Under the pieces are notes generated by a model. It worked only from the letters and a program-made list of their open reading frames with translations, did not search any database and was not told the DNA's origin. Below are positions 38,201-42,281 of a DNA stretch of 64,000 nt, in pieces; within the stretch, counting starts at the first letter, position 1, and each line of letters opens with the position of its first letter. A program made the position numbers and the translations under genes. Origin of the DNA: Echinarachnius parma (lineage: Eukaryota; Echinodermata; Echinoidea; Clypeasteroida; Echinarachniidae); the NCBI GenBank assembly GCA_037951105.1, contig JBAMJV010007240.1, forward strand, positions 1 to 64,000. Direction: 5' to 3'.

Positions 38201-41200
38201 TCCATCTTCAGTTCTCTCTTCGCCTCCCTGTTCTTGAGGGAAAAGACACACACCTGGGTCTTTGATGATTCGATGGGCTTGCCCGAGGGTAGTTTGCTCG
38301 GTAGTATTATGAAAGGTTTGCGAGCACAGTGTTGATATGGAGTTCAGCAGCTTTTGAAGGTACTATGCTGGGCTGTAATGCAGGTTTTATTTTTTGCTAA
38401 TTTGAGACCTAAAATGTACACATTTCAGAACCAGAGTTGGATCAACATCCTTAGCCTAGCTATCAATATGGCTTGAACCAAATTCAAGATCTGGGCACTG
38501 TTTCATTCAACCTTTACAATGGTTCTAAATGTCTAACTATTGTAACTTATATGTCTGACAGTGTAGTAATAATAATTGGACATTTACGGAAATTGGAAAC
38601 ATATTATGAAATGCATTGGGCCCATGAACCCAGTCCTAATCTCTTTCACTATCCATCTCTTGTTCTTTGTTTTGCAGGAAAGATCTCAATAGCGTACTAC
38701 CTTTCAACGTGAAAGAAAAGATCCAGAACCAGCGATGGCTAAACCAGCTCCACCTAGCTCTGGACCAGATCCGAGACATGAGGCCGGCCCAGGCCTGCGT
38801 AAGATTCGTCCAGACTCTGGAAGGATGGAAGCTATTTGGCTGCACGTTCTTTGAAGTTGGAATCCAGACTAGTCCAGCCTCGTCTGAGCAGGGTCTTCTT
38901 GGTATCAGCAAAGATGGCTTCTATGTGCTCAGGAAGAACACACATGTAAGTGATTATATGTCTGTAAGTAAGTGCATATTCTTTGTCATAGTATGCGATG
39001 TATGAATGGAACTTATTATTATATTGCTATTATTATTGTTATCATCATAATTAAGTCATTTAATTTTAACTTACAATATCATATGAGATGATTCATGAAG
39101 AACAATATATTTCTTTTCTTCATCTTTATAATTGTGTTTTATGTAAATTTCATCTTTTAGCAAACTGTAATAGCTGAAGTAATTCTAACATAACTGAGAT
39201 TTATATAAGGGGAAGAGATGACCTCGCCTTTAAACTTGCGAACATAAAAATGGTATTAGCAACTTGCCGATTGACAATTCTGTCTCTCTTTGTTTTTTGT
39301 TTTTTTGTTTTGTTGGAGGGGGGGGGGGGGAGGGGTCATTTTACAACATAATCTACAGTTCACAACTACAGTTGACTGATCAGGAGGCGGAATTTCTTGC
39401 CCTCAAATTTGGCAACATAAAAAGAAAAAAATAATATCTACGTTAGTTATTTTTTTCATCGAGAGATCTTGCAGTTTAAGTCAGTGTCTGAAGTCATTTT
39501 CTTGAGAAGTCAAGATTTAAAGGGGGAGATTACGTCCTCCAATTAAGACACATTGATATAAAGTGTCTCTAGATCTTACAGTGAACAAACCTTCTACTTC
39601 ATTGGACCATATCCATGGAACGCTCTGCCTAACTTGGTCAAGAACTCTCTCAATTGACTCATTCAAAGATAAACTAAAAAATAATCTCTTCAAACAACAT
39701 CAGTCATAGTTCAAACTCCTCTCTATTTAACACTCTATATACTCTAATCTTCTCTTCTAAATCGCTTAGAGGCTTTTTTGCATTAAACGCTATACATAGT
39801 ATTATTATTATCATTTTTATATAAAATCTTGTTATTTTGTTTTTGTTGCTCAGGTGATCATGCAGTTTACACCGATATCCGAGGTCATCTCCACAAGAAG
39901 ACTGAGGTCAGAGCAAGGGGAGGATTATCTTGCGCTCAAGTTTGGCAACATGATGAAGCAGAACTTTGCTCGGTTCCAGACGAGTCAGGTTGGTATTTAT
40001 ACTGTATGCAGGGCTTGACCCTAGCACTTGCCTACTAGCCTGCTTGCCCAGGGCAAGTAAAAATTGATAATGGGCAAGTCAAATTTCATAAATGGTCTAA
40101 TCTGGTTGCCCAATTAGGCAAGTAACATTTCTGTTCAACTATGAGAGAAAAATGTTATTCCTTACGTGTAAATGTTTTTAGAAACAAGAGAGACATTTGC
40201 CAAGCAGATTGAGCTACCTTGCAGAATAAATTTGTCCTTTTTGTTCTCATTGTTTTTATGAGCAAGTAAATGTTCTGTTTGGGAAAGTAAAATTTGAACA
40301 TCCCTGGTTTTGCTTGCCCAAACAGGCAAGTAGAGAGAAAAGCTAGTGTGGAGGCTTGATGTATGAATCCGCTAGTTCTGGTTATTGGTATACCAATCAT
40401 CGTACTCCTACTTTATATGTTTATACATATTTAGTGGAAAAGAACAAAGAATATACGGATTCTCTGGGATTTTAACCTGAGACCTTTGGATTGCTAGAAT
40501 GGTGCTCTACAGACTGAGCTACAGAATGCTGTGTGCAGTATTCATACATCCTTGAATTCCCTTAGCTTTTCAATGCTTGTGTGGTCAGAAGCTATTATAA
40601 ATGTGACACAAACCCTAATGATAAGAAATCAACTTTGGGATATATGTACATGTATGTGAGAGATCACCAAGGTGATGCAGCTTTTTTGATAAATTATTTC
40701 AAACATAGTTTTCCTATATGTTTGTATTTTTATAGAAGAGTTAAGTATATACTGTATAGGCAAATAAATGGTAATCAGTAACCACCAGATTAACGTATTT
40801 CCAGAATCATAAAATATGATTATACCCTAGTTTGCAACTTAATTTCATTAAAATTTGTCCGCTTTTCCGAAATTGCATTCTTATTTATGGTAAATTCAAA
40901 GAAATTGATGTCCTAGCAGTATATTCAAGTTTTGTAATTTTCTAAAATATGCTTATACCCTAGTTTGCAACTTAATTTCATTAAAATTTGTCCGCTTTTC
41001 CGAAATTGCATTCTTATTTATGGTAAATTCAAAGAAACTGATGTCCTAGCAGTATATTCAAGTTTTGTAATTTTCTAAAATATGCTTATACCCTAGTTTG
41101 CAACTTAATTTCATTAAAATTTGTCCACTTTTCCGAAATTGCATTCTTATTTATGGTAAATTCAAAGAAACTGATGTCCTAGCAGTATATTCAAGTTTTG

Positions 41201-42281
41201 TAATTTTCTAAAATATGCTTATACCCTAGTTTGCATATTCAAGTTTGGTAATTTTCTACTGTTGTGTTTCCCACCCAGTGATATCATTGTACTAAGAAAA
41301 ATTAATGATTAATCCTGCCGATTATTTTGCTGTTTTATATTTCATGTGATTTCATGTGCTTTCACTTCCCATCATATGAAATGTAGTAAATGTACACATA
41401 TAATAACTCCTTACCTACAGGAACCTGGTGGGCTTTGTATAAAGTCTAGGGGGTTTTCAGAATCTTGAAGATAAAGGGTTAATTTATTGCTCTATTTTTT
41501 TCTCCTGTTGGTACAGGGCGTGGAGATTGCAGAGCTGCTCGGCAGATACATCAAGCTGCAAGAAACGGGTCAACAGAGGGAGCCAGTCCCAGTGCAGGAA
41601 AGTGATTTCCAGCTTAGCACACAGGTCCCTGGAGCAGCACCTGTTCCAAGCTTTCCTCCTCCACCACCGGAGCTTCCCGGGGGACAAGTGCCGGTAAGCC
41701 AACCCTTATACGCTCTTCCCAACTCCGCTCTAGCAAGGCAGGAACCCACTAATGTTACACCCAATGCCTATGCACCTGCTAATGTTACACAAATTGATGC
41801 GGTGCAGCAGAACAGGCCGACAAGCCTTTACTCGCTCAGCGCCCCGAACCAACATCCGGATGCAGTGCCGCAGAGTAGGCCTAGCAGCTTCCACTCCCCA
41901 GGCCTCCGGGGCCCTCCCCCTGGAGGCATCAGGGTGATGGGGATACGCCCCTTGGAGGTGAACGTTGAGGAACATGCTCCCTTGGATTCCTCCAACATCG
42001 TCTACAACCCGCAGGGAACATCTCCAACTCACGGGGATGGCTTCGCAGTTCGCCCGAGCTCGGGTTCACAATCACCATCGCGACAACCAAATGAAAATGG
42101 AAACATGTACGCCCAACAGGATGTGTTGATGAACGGACACCAGTCTCCTGGGAGTAATGTCATCCGTAACCCGGCGTCGATATCGGCAACAGGCAACCTT
42201 GCGCATAACCCTGCACCAGCTCAGCAGCCTCAAAGGCGGGAAAGCTTTTTCAAGCGAAGGGGAATCTTAAAGAGCAAATAA
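9503..42281 (+). CDS. MYO15A: Unconventional myosin-XV-like gene, C-terminal half (22 exons)
   Basis: Exons joined: 9503-9645, 10174-11442, 11639-11779, 12689-12824, 13810-13922, 14548-14663, 19777-19870, 20272-20437, 25165-25259, 26626-26667, 28444-28553, 29007-29089, 29427-29570, 30125-30219, 31628-31710, 32046-32274, 34115-34289, 35457-35617, 36621-36754, 38678-38945, 39854-39988, 41517-42281. Every intron is GT-AG and all phases agree, giving 1564 residues and a TAA stop. Domains by residue in this part: Met/Gln-rich 1-47, Pro-rich 48-470, FERM-like block about 471-690, SH3 about 694-750, MyTH4 about 790-1012, FERM about 1020-1310, polar tail 1311-1564. The order SH3-MyTH4-FERM after a degenerate FERM-like region is the class XV tail arrangement. 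Known family role: actin-based motor delivering cargo to tips of stereocilia or filopodia; the role here is inferred. The first exon enters in phase 1, so motor, IQ and first MyTH4 lie upstream of the window. The human-type C-terminal PDZ ligand is not evident. Confidence 0.93.
9731..9832 (+). pseudogene. Copy of exon 1, open and phase 0-0 (fossil or alternative exon)
   Basis: The 102-nt segment reads openly as 34 codons ending RILM before a GTAATG donor, with the same Met/Gln/Pro flavour as exon 1 (MIQAPSTNAAGLLY against MMIPAPQPNPITQQ). The flanking intron is also duplicated: GATCAAAGTA occurs after each copy. Its acceptor (AGAAATAAG) is purine-rich and poor, so a decayed tandem duplicate is more likely than a used exon. 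Confidence 0.6.
10174..11442 (+). CDS. MYO15A: MYO15-like exon 2: long proline-rich linker
   Basis: The exon is 1269 nt, phase 0 to 0, with acceptor CATGTTGCAG and donor GTAAGT. It opens with a Gln-rich, coiled-coil-like stretch (AQQAQLQQQQQQLLENMQ), then has at least five poly-Pro clusters of 7-13 prolines separated by charged segments. The segment IRVGKVVWPPKR resembles the GKVxWPP element I recall from vertebrate myosin XV linkers. Poly-Pro tracts of this sort commonly bind profilin, EVH1 or SH3 domains; that is family knowledge, not shown here. The GC content and codon use stand out from the surrounding AT-rich introns. Confidence 0.92.
11639..11779 (+). CDS. MYO15A: MYO15-like exon 3: start of FERM-like block
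   Basis: Phase 0 to 0; acceptor TTGTCCAG, donor GTCATT (weak). The peptide ends SSFYMYTRVRWSLNIRKE and joins VFTPGERL of the next exon. This SxFYxxxxWSxxIRKEVFxP pattern is the region in front of the SH3 domain in class XV myosins. Confidence 0.88.
11994..12443. mobile_element. TTAA-bounded MITE in the intron before exon 4
   Basis: TTAAAGGCATATATGCGTGG at the start and CCACGCATATATGCCTTTAA at the end are perfect inverted repeats (about 25 bases). The 450-base interior is GC-richer than the host intron and has no coding signature. Confidence 0.9.
12544..12623 (+). repeat. Dispersed ~80-base repeat B, copy 1
   Basis: TTAACCCCTTGCCTATGGGG, core CTGGTGGGCTGTGTACAAAG, end GGAAAGAGTTAA. Related copies: 29249-29334 (minus), 41402-41482, 50966-51066 and 52914-52993. 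Confidence 0.75.
12689..12824 (+). CDS. MYO15A: MYO15-like exon 4: FERM-like block
   Basis: Phase 0 to 1; acceptor CTAAAACAG, donor GTGAGA. It encodes VFTPGERLGNPTTQQMIFSQ followed by IVHDVLSKSCIRM, matching the class XV pattern in which a helix precedes SCIRI. The donor is followed at once by an (AC)n microsatellite. Confidence 0.92.
12835..12895. repeat. (AC)n-rich microsatellite next to exon 4 donor
   Basis: ACACACACATACAGACAGAC and following AC repeats start about 10 bases after the splice donor. Confidence 0.85.
12950..13809. other. Intron 4 remainder: LINE/SINE-like segment then unremarkable DNA
   Basis: TTCAAGTTCAAGTTTAAGTT then TTTATTTGTATTCAAATTTG near 12950 resembles a retroelement tail read in reverse. 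The rest to exon 5 holds nothing recognised. Confidence 0.35.
13810..13922 (+). CDS. MYO15A: MYO15-like exon 5: FERM-like block
   Basis: Phase 1 to 0; acceptor ACATAACAG, donor GTGAGT. The peptide ends VIEAARQMPLYFSRFFPVH; the YFSRFFPV motif is characteristic of the myosin XV tail in front of SH3. Confidence 0.92.
14220..14500. repeat. (GAT)n microsatellite before exon 6
   Basis: Long interrupted GAT/GATAAT array about 50-330 bases upstream of the exon 6 acceptor. It gives open frames of poly-Asp and poly-Met that are not genes. Confidence 0.95.
14548..14663 (+). CDS. MYO15A: MYO15-like exon 6: FERM-like block (PH-like strands)
   Basis: Phase 0 to 2; acceptor TATCTCAG, donor GTTAGT. It encodes PGLKWLCVSDTGMYLVKHDP and on to VMETYR; the arginine codon is completed across a 5.1 kb intron. 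The beta-strand pattern fits the F3/PH-like lobe of the FERM-like block. A (GAT)n array sits about 60-270 bases upstream. Confidence 0.9.
14960..15399. mobile_element. TTAA-bounded MITE
   Basis: TTAAAGGGGACCACCAGGCA at the start pairs with GGGTGGTGGTACCCTTTAA at the end. 440 bases, GC-rich centre, no coding signature. Confidence 0.75.
15868..16723. repeat. GAACGTCCGTGA motif cluster, left half
   Basis: Copies at 15868 (+), 16045 (-), 16211 (+), 16230 (+, partial), 16369, 16382 and 16393 (-), 16561 (-) and 16712 (-, one mismatch). Confidence 0.9.
18391..19534. repeat. GAACGTCCGTGA motif cluster, right half, paired copies
   Basis: Pairs at 18391/18412, 18764/18785 and 19134/19155, all plus and each exactly 21 bases apart, and a single minus copy at 19523. 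Confidence 0.92.
19777..19870 (+). CDS. MYO15A: MYO15-like exon 7: FERM-like block
   Basis: Phase 2 to 0; acceptor TTTTCTTAAG, donor GTCAGT. It encodes FSDLLKIQPPANNLLNIQLH then DGSVVTLFTRK. Joining exon 6 restores the R codon exactly. The repeat arm at 19690-19726 ends only about 50 bases before this acceptor. Confidence 0.9.
20150..20240. repeat. (TCAA)n microsatellite before exon 8
   Basis: About 20 tetranucleotide units, ending some 30 bases before the exon 8 acceptor. Confidence 0.95.
20272..20437 (+). CDS. MYO15A: MYO15-like exon 8: end of FERM-like block and first half of SH3
   Basis: Phase 0 to 1; acceptor ACTGTGTAG, donor GTATGT. A helix GAQIKSMVDAYVVGLEKD leads to the SH3 start at AIQDYVTRDTTLLSFRKGD, which has the ALYDY-like and LSF-KGD signatures. 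The acceptor lies just after a (TCAA)n microsatellite. Confidence 0.94.
21093..21174 (-). repeat. Dispersed repeat A, copy 3
   Basis: On the minus strand: TTAACCAGTTCAGGACTGAT, then CGGGCAGGAGTCTCTGGAGA. Confidence 0.7.
21175..22311. other. Intron 8: nothing recognised
   Basis: Short overlapping open frames at 21800-22114 on both strands have no codon bias or domain that I recognise. Confidence 0.4.
22312..22985. mobile_element. Nested repeats: MITE with ~80-base inverted repeats inside a GTGCGCCTTAT repeat
   Basis: GACACCCTGTAG at 22388 with CTAGGACATGACAAGAGCTT at 22430 is matched inverted by CACTTGTTATGCCCTAGAAC and ACTACAGGGTG to about 22882. Flanking this on both sides is GTGCGCCTTATACAC (22319 and 22938), as if the MITE had inserted into an older repeat. 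A T-run lies at 22902-22926. Confidence 0.65.
23521..23544. repeat. G homopolymer run
   Basis: About 17 consecutive G. Similar runs occur at 1053 (C), 1275 (G), 33480 (C), 39317 (G), 46944 (G) and 57748 (G then C). Confidence 0.9.
24233..24325. repeat. Short direct repeat plus GTGCGCCTTATAC remnant
   Basis: CCACTTTGAAATTTACTGAT is followed by a near copy (CCACTTTGAAATTTTTCC), then GTGCGCCTTATACATGGAG and TTTTACT, matching the repeat at 22938-22980. Confidence 0.55.
24556..24998 (+). mobile_element. Dispersed GTGGCCGGAGGC-type repeat
   Basis: Begins ATGCCTCTGCAACAAAGTGG then CCGGAGGC, holds two copies of TTATCGCAATATCTCAAGA followed by CACCAAACTTG, and ends GGCGGAGGCATCCATTTTGA and AAGATCCATCTAGTTTTT. 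I recognise it as a repeat type seen in several marine invertebrates; its class is unclear. Confidence 0.7.
25165..25259 (+). CDS. MYO15A: MYO15-like exon 9: second half of SH3
   Basis: Phase 1 to 0; acceptor TTTTTAG, donor GTAGGT. GWLFGMLEGRSGLFPKEFV carries the conserved SH3 Trp, the Gly-xx-Gly-Leu-Phe-Pro loop and the final strand. Together with exon 8 the SH3 domain is complete, with the usual length of about 57 residues. Confidence 0.95.
25750..26436. mobile_element. Long fold-back element in intron 9
   Basis: CCCCTCACAAAAGTTTCGCA at the left end pairs with CTTTTTGTGAGGGG at the right end. Inner arms also match: GAATGATGTTGAGG and CATGAATGTCAATGG on the left against CCATTGACATTCATG and CCTCAACATCATTC on the right. 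Arms are long (hundreds of bases, with indels). No coding sequence. Confidence 0.85.
26626..26667 (+). CDS. MYO15A: MYO15-like exon 10: 42-nt microexon
   Basis: Phase 0 to 0, 14 residues AHNRVNIETRMLEE; acceptor GACTGACAG, donor GTCAGT. It is symmetrical and could be skipped without a frameshift, so it may be an alternative exon in the SH3-MyTH4 linker. It is called from splice sites, frame and position only, so it is less certain than its neighbours. Confidence 0.6.
26831..27398. mobile_element. TTAA-bounded MITE
   Basis: TTAAAGAGGAATTCCACCCC at the start and GGACTACCCCTTTAA at the end; 568 bases, imperfect terminal inverted repeats, TTAA at both ends. Confidence 0.7.
27438..27615. mobile_element. 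178-base MITE with ~47-base inverted repeats
   Basis: TAGACCAATCCAGTTTCAAA and GCCATAACTGGGGGGCTTC at the left mirror GAAGCCCCCCAGTTATGGC and TTGAAACCGGATTCGTCTA at the right. Confidence 0.9.
28061..28290 (+). pseudogene. Two decayed copies of exon 11 5' part
   Basis: At 28209-28290 the sequence CAGCAAAGTCAGCCACCCCA, followed by ACACCAGCAATGCAGG, mirrors exon 11 (CAGCAAAGCCAGCCAGCCCG, then CCTGCAATGCAGAC), and the intron before it also resembles the true intron. An older copy at 28061-28140 keeps ATCAGCCACCCA, AATGCAGG and TTGTTCTCTAT. Neither keeps a full frame or donor. Confidence 0.7.
28444..28553 (+). CDS. MYO15A: MYO15-like exon 11: linker and start of second MyTH4
   Basis: Phase 0 to 2; acceptor TTGAATGCAG, donor GTAAGT. 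A Gln/Pro linker is followed by VFSMVEFAKKYFRESSEK, the first MyTH4 helix (xxEFAxxYFR). Two decayed copies of its 5' part lie in the intron upstream at about 28061-28140 and 28209-28290. Confidence 0.9.
28598..28810. repeat. TTGCCC/GGGCAA-rich dispersed repeat H, copy 1
   Basis: GTGCTCGAAAAATAACACTA, TACTTGCCCTACTATGGGCA and onward. Related pieces lie at 31428-31545, 40014-40345 and 47745-47830. Confidence 0.5.
29007..29089 (+). CDS. MYO15A: MYO15-like exon 12: MyTH4 insert
   Basis: Phase 2 to 1; acceptor TTAATGCAG, donor GTAAGC. It encodes YIMQRKSDGSIRGTLKFMGS then WKKSKKK. The basic Lys-rich end lies in a loop of the MyTH4 region. Confidence 0.88.
29249..29334 (-). repeat. Dispersed repeat B, copy 2
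   Basis: On the minus strand: TTAACCTGTTGCTTACGGGA, then GTGGGCTATGTTCAAAGTCT and ATGGGGATTTCAGAATCTCC. Confidence 0.7.
29427..29570 (+). CDS. MYO15A: MYO15-like exon 13: MyTH4
   Basis: Phase 1 to 1; acceptor TTGTTTCAG, donor GTTAGT. It includes VAVSYTNSPIGASLIMLESP and LNKAAIECFI, corresponding to the MyTH4 segment in which T-x-x-PI-x-x-SL-x-x-L leads into the helix before the lipid-facing core. Confidence 0.92.
29571..30124. other. Intron 13: nothing recognised
   Basis: AT-rich, with no repeat boundary or fossil exon seen. Confidence 0.5.
30125..30219 (+). CDS. MYO15A: MYO15-like exon 14: MyTH4 core
   Basis: Phase 1 to 0; acceptor TTTATTGCAG, donor GTATGA. It encodes ALMQIMGDYPLQLKKGYSRE and AIYDCVLIILK, matching the MyTH4 core FxxLLxYMGDxP. 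Confidence 0.94.
30632..30864. mobile_element. Fold-back element E (GGCCCGTATTCACAAAGGAG), copy 1
   Basis: Starts GGCCCGTATTCACAAAGGAG and ends CTCCTTTGTGAATACAGGCC; inner AACCATGGTTTG palindromes. A second copy is at 44238-44461 and a divergent one near 56512-56826. Confidence 0.9.
30865..31627. other. Intron 14 remainder, including repeat H copy 2
   Basis: GTTGCCCAATCATGCAAGCA to CCCGGGCAATCAGGCAAGTT (about 31428-31530) belongs to repeat H. Nothing else recognised. Confidence 0.4.
31628..31710 (+). CDS. MYO15A: MYO15-like exon 15: MyTH4 core
   Basis: Phase 0 to 2; acceptor TTTTTTCAG, donor GTAGGA. It encodes KLIDELFCHVIKQITDNRSP, the conserved LxDEhxCQhhKQhTxNxSP motif of MyTH4. The initial ATG is an internal Met, not a start. 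Confidence 0.95.
32046..32274 (+). CDS. MYO15A: MYO15-like exon 16: end of MyTH4, MyTH4-FERM junction
   Basis: Phase 2 to 0; acceptor CACTCTCCAG, donor GTAAGA. It encodes LLGWRMLFLLTAYLPCSQIF and KPYLRQFL, the GW+hhhhhTxhhPPS....hhpYL motif closing MyTH4, then KVLPNELEVTHLL leading into the FERM domain. Confidence 0.96.
32523..32834. repeat. 179-base tandem duplication in intron 16
   Basis: AGGCTATCGCAGTTGCACCT at 32523 and AGGCTATCACAGTTGCACCT at 32702, each running on to CTCCACTATTAAATTCTAAT. ACGTTGCATCTTGTGAGAGG before each unit (32398, 32684) suggests an earlier duplication too. Confidence 0.85.
32867..33227. mobile_element. Inverted-repeat element, G-rich
   Basis: CATCTACAAAGTATGTACGC at the left and GTGCGTACGTACTTTGTAGA at the right are inverted. 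The interior has repeated GTGCGTAC/GGGGGG segments. Confidence 0.8.
33471..33560. repeat. C-run followed by (AAAT)n-like tract
   Basis: About 18 C then A-rich sequence with AAAT units. Confidence 0.85.
33725..34055 (+). pseudogene. Two decayed copies of exon 17
   Basis: CTCAAGGTCAATGTTAGCAC at 33744 and CTAAAGGTCACCGTTAGCAC at 33986 both match exon 17's CTCAAGGTCAACGTTAGCAC at 34172. Copy 1 continues with GAGGACATGATGGGCGAAAT; copy 2 also matches the exon start (AGCTAACCCAGAG, TTCATATAGCC). Frames are interrupted. Spacings are 242 and 186 bases, so these were tandem duplications. Confidence 0.8.
34115..34289 (+). CDS. MYO15A: MYO15-like exon 17: FERM F1 (ubiquitin-like) lobe
   Basis: Phase 0 to 1; acceptor CTCCAACAG, donor GTGAGT. 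It encodes LTKRHQFILPGRPGTMLKVN then VSTVAEDIMGEMCQSLG, typical of a MyTH4-linked FERM F1 lobe. Partial decayed copies lie on both sides (33725-33810, 33925-34055, 34636-34725). Confidence 0.95.
34381..34603. mobile_element. Inverted-repeat element in intron 17
   Basis: TGAAATTGAATCTAAGCAAC then TGGACTTA at the left mirrors TAAGTCCAGTTGCTTAGATT then CAATTTCA at the right. It sits between exon 17 and its downstream decayed copy. Confidence 0.85.
34636..34725 (+). pseudogene. Decayed copy of exon 17 3' end with splice donor
   Basis: GATAAACAGGAATGGGTACT and TTGTCATTGGAGACA then GTAAGT match the exon 17 end (GATAAGCAGGAATGGGGACT, TTGTCATTGGCGACA then GTGAGT). The intron following it (ATCATAGCTGCAG) also resembles the true one. 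It keeps a strong donor but I see no matching acceptor. Confidence 0.75.
35213..35330 (+). pseudogene. Decayed copy of exon 18
   Basis: CAATCCAACGATTACATCAG followed by AATATCATCAATCACCTTGA matches exon 18 (CAATCCAATGATTACATCAT, ATATCATCACCCACCTGGA). A CTGTTACAG acceptor-like site precedes it. The frame is lost further on. Confidence 0.7.
35457..35617 (+). CDS. MYO15A: MYO15-like exon 18: FERM F1/F2
   Basis: Phase 1 to 0; acceptor GTATTATAG, donor GTGAGA. It encodes SNDYIMDIITHLDNGGSPYV and LLIRRMVWQRPLRVENEELM; W-x-RPLR-ENE is a FERM linker motif of this class. A decayed copy lies at 35213-35330. Confidence 0.95.
35663..35973. mobile_element. Inverted-repeat element F (GCTGGTAAGCCAAGACTAGC)
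   Basis: GCGCTGGTAAGCCAAGACTA at the left and TAGTCTTGGCTTACCAGCGC at the right; arms continue through CCTGCTGTATG and the GATGCATA region. A related copy without a clear right arm is at 956-1250. Confidence 0.9.
35985..36066 (+). repeat. Dispersed repeat A, copy 4
   Basis: GGACTGGTCCCGAAAATACT, CCAGGGTCATGGAGAATACA, TATAGCGAAATCAGTCTGTC. Confidence 0.7.
36621..36754 (+). CDS. MYO15A: MYO15-like exon 19: FERM F2 lobe
   Basis: Phase 0 to 2; acceptor CTGTGTCCAG, donor GTAAGT. It encodes VKRDFLTGHMVILENGQLAE and STIIRLAALQVRA, the four-helix F2 lobe with its A-x-LAALQ signature. Confidence 0.96.
37690..38300 (-). pseudogene. LINE reverse transcriptase C-terminal fragment (non-LTR, jockey/CR1 type)
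   Basis: Minus-strand frame from about 38300 reads HPVYLGVKLDRTLSYKKYIE, the YLGVxLDRTLSYKxH motif of the RT thumb region. Further on, after a stop at about 37942, comes ITGCLKPTTVEKTYSLAGIG and SPDQRR, matching the xITGCLxPTPVxxLxxLAGIxPPxxRR block of the same proteins. Internal stops and a truncated 5' part mark it as dead. It is antisense within intron 19. Confidence 0.82.
38678..38945 (+). CDS. MYO15A: MYO15-like exon 20: FERM F2/F3
   Basis: Phase 2 to 0; acceptor GTTTTGCAG, donor GTAAGT. It encodes MRPAQACVRFVQTLEGWKLF, GCTFFEVG and LGISKDGFYVLRKNTH, the end of F2 and the first strands of the PH-like F3 lobe. The preceding intron carries an antisense LINE fragment. Confidence 0.96.
39156..39550 (+). 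pseudogene. Three decayed copies of exon 21
   Basis: Copy at 39462-39550 reads GATCTTGCAGTTTAAGTCAG and TGTCTGAAGTCATTTTCTTG against exon 21 GATCATGCAGTTTACACCGA and TATCCGAGGTCATCTCCACA. Copy at 39355-39424 keeps TTTCTTGCCCTCAAATTTGG and CAACATAAAAAG. Copy at 39156-39252 keeps CTCGCCTTTAAACTTGCGAA. All have lost the full frame. Confidence 0.78.
39585..39800 (+). mobile_element. LINE 3' end remnant
   Basis: Reads WNALPNLVKNSLN, then with one stop DSFKDKLKNNLFKQHQ, the WNxLPxxxRxSxSLxxFKxxLKxxLF ending of many LINE open frames, followed by a T-rich 3' tail with ATTATTATTATC. Confidence 0.7.
39854..39988 (+). CDS. MYO15A: MYO15-like exon 21: FERM F3 end
   Basis: Phase 0 to 0, 45 residues; acceptor GTTGCTCAG, donor GTTGGT. 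It encodes PISEVISTRRLRSEQGEDYL and LKFGNMMKQNFARFQTSQ. At least three decayed copies lie in the intron just upstream (39156-39252, 39355-39424, 39462-39550). Confidence 0.95.
40014..40345. repeat. Dispersed repeat H, copy 3
   Basis: TTGCCCAGGGCAAGTAAAAA, GGTTGCCCAATTAGGCAAGT and TTGCTTGCCCAAACAGGCAA; internal TTGCCC/GGGCAA units are inverted relative to each other. Confidence 0.6.
40440..40540 (-). mobile_element. tRNA-derived SINE head or tRNA pseudogene
   Basis: Minus strand: TGTAGCTCAGTCTGTAGAGC is an A-box-like D arm, and GGTTAAAATCC sits where a B box (GGTTCGANTCC) would. The anticodon-stem equivalent does not pair, so it is not a functional tRNA. Confidence 0.55.
40818..41262. repeat. 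133-base tandem repeat, about 3.3 copies
   Basis: TATACCCTAGTTTGCAACTT recurs at 40821, 40954 and 41087, and TATACCCTAGTTTGCA at 41220; exact period 133 and few mismatches, so it is recent. Confidence 0.97.
41402..41482 (+). repeat. Dispersed repeat B, copy 3
   Basis: CCTTACCTACAGGAACCTGG, then GGGCTTTGTATAAAGTCTAG and ATAAAGGGTTAA. Confidence 0.7.
41517..42281 (+). CDS. MYO15A: MYO15-like exon 22: FERM end, polar tail and stop
   Basis: Acceptor TTGGTACAG, phase 0, 254 residues then TAA. GVEIAELLGRYIKLQETG is the last FERM helix. The rest is disordered, rich in Pro, Gln, Asn and Ser, and ends in a basic stretch FFKRRGILKSK. Vertebrate MYO15A ends in a short hydrophobic PDZ ligand, which is not visible here. 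The coding end is duplicated 97 bases downstream. Confidence 0.94.
   Translation, partial: GVEIAELLGRYIKLQETGQQREPVPVQESDFQLSTQVPGAAPVPSFPPPPPELPGGQVPVSQPLYALPNSALARQEPTNVTPNAYAPANVTQIDAVQQNRPTSLYSLSAPNQHPDAVPQSRPSSFHSPGLRGPPPGGIRVMGIRPLEVNVEEHAPLDSSNIVYNPQGTSPTHGDGFAVRPSSGSQSPSRQPNENGNMYAQQDVLMNGHQSPGSNVIRNPASISATGNLAHNPAPAQQPQRRESFFKRRGILKSK

Noticed and set aside
40440-40540. Functional tRNA gene on the minus strand
   Set aside because: The anticodon stem does not pair and the B box is degenerate; best seen as SINE or pseudogene.
40818-41262. CRISPR-like array
   Set aside because: Units are 133 bases and contiguous with no unique spacers; this is a eukaryotic tandem repeat.
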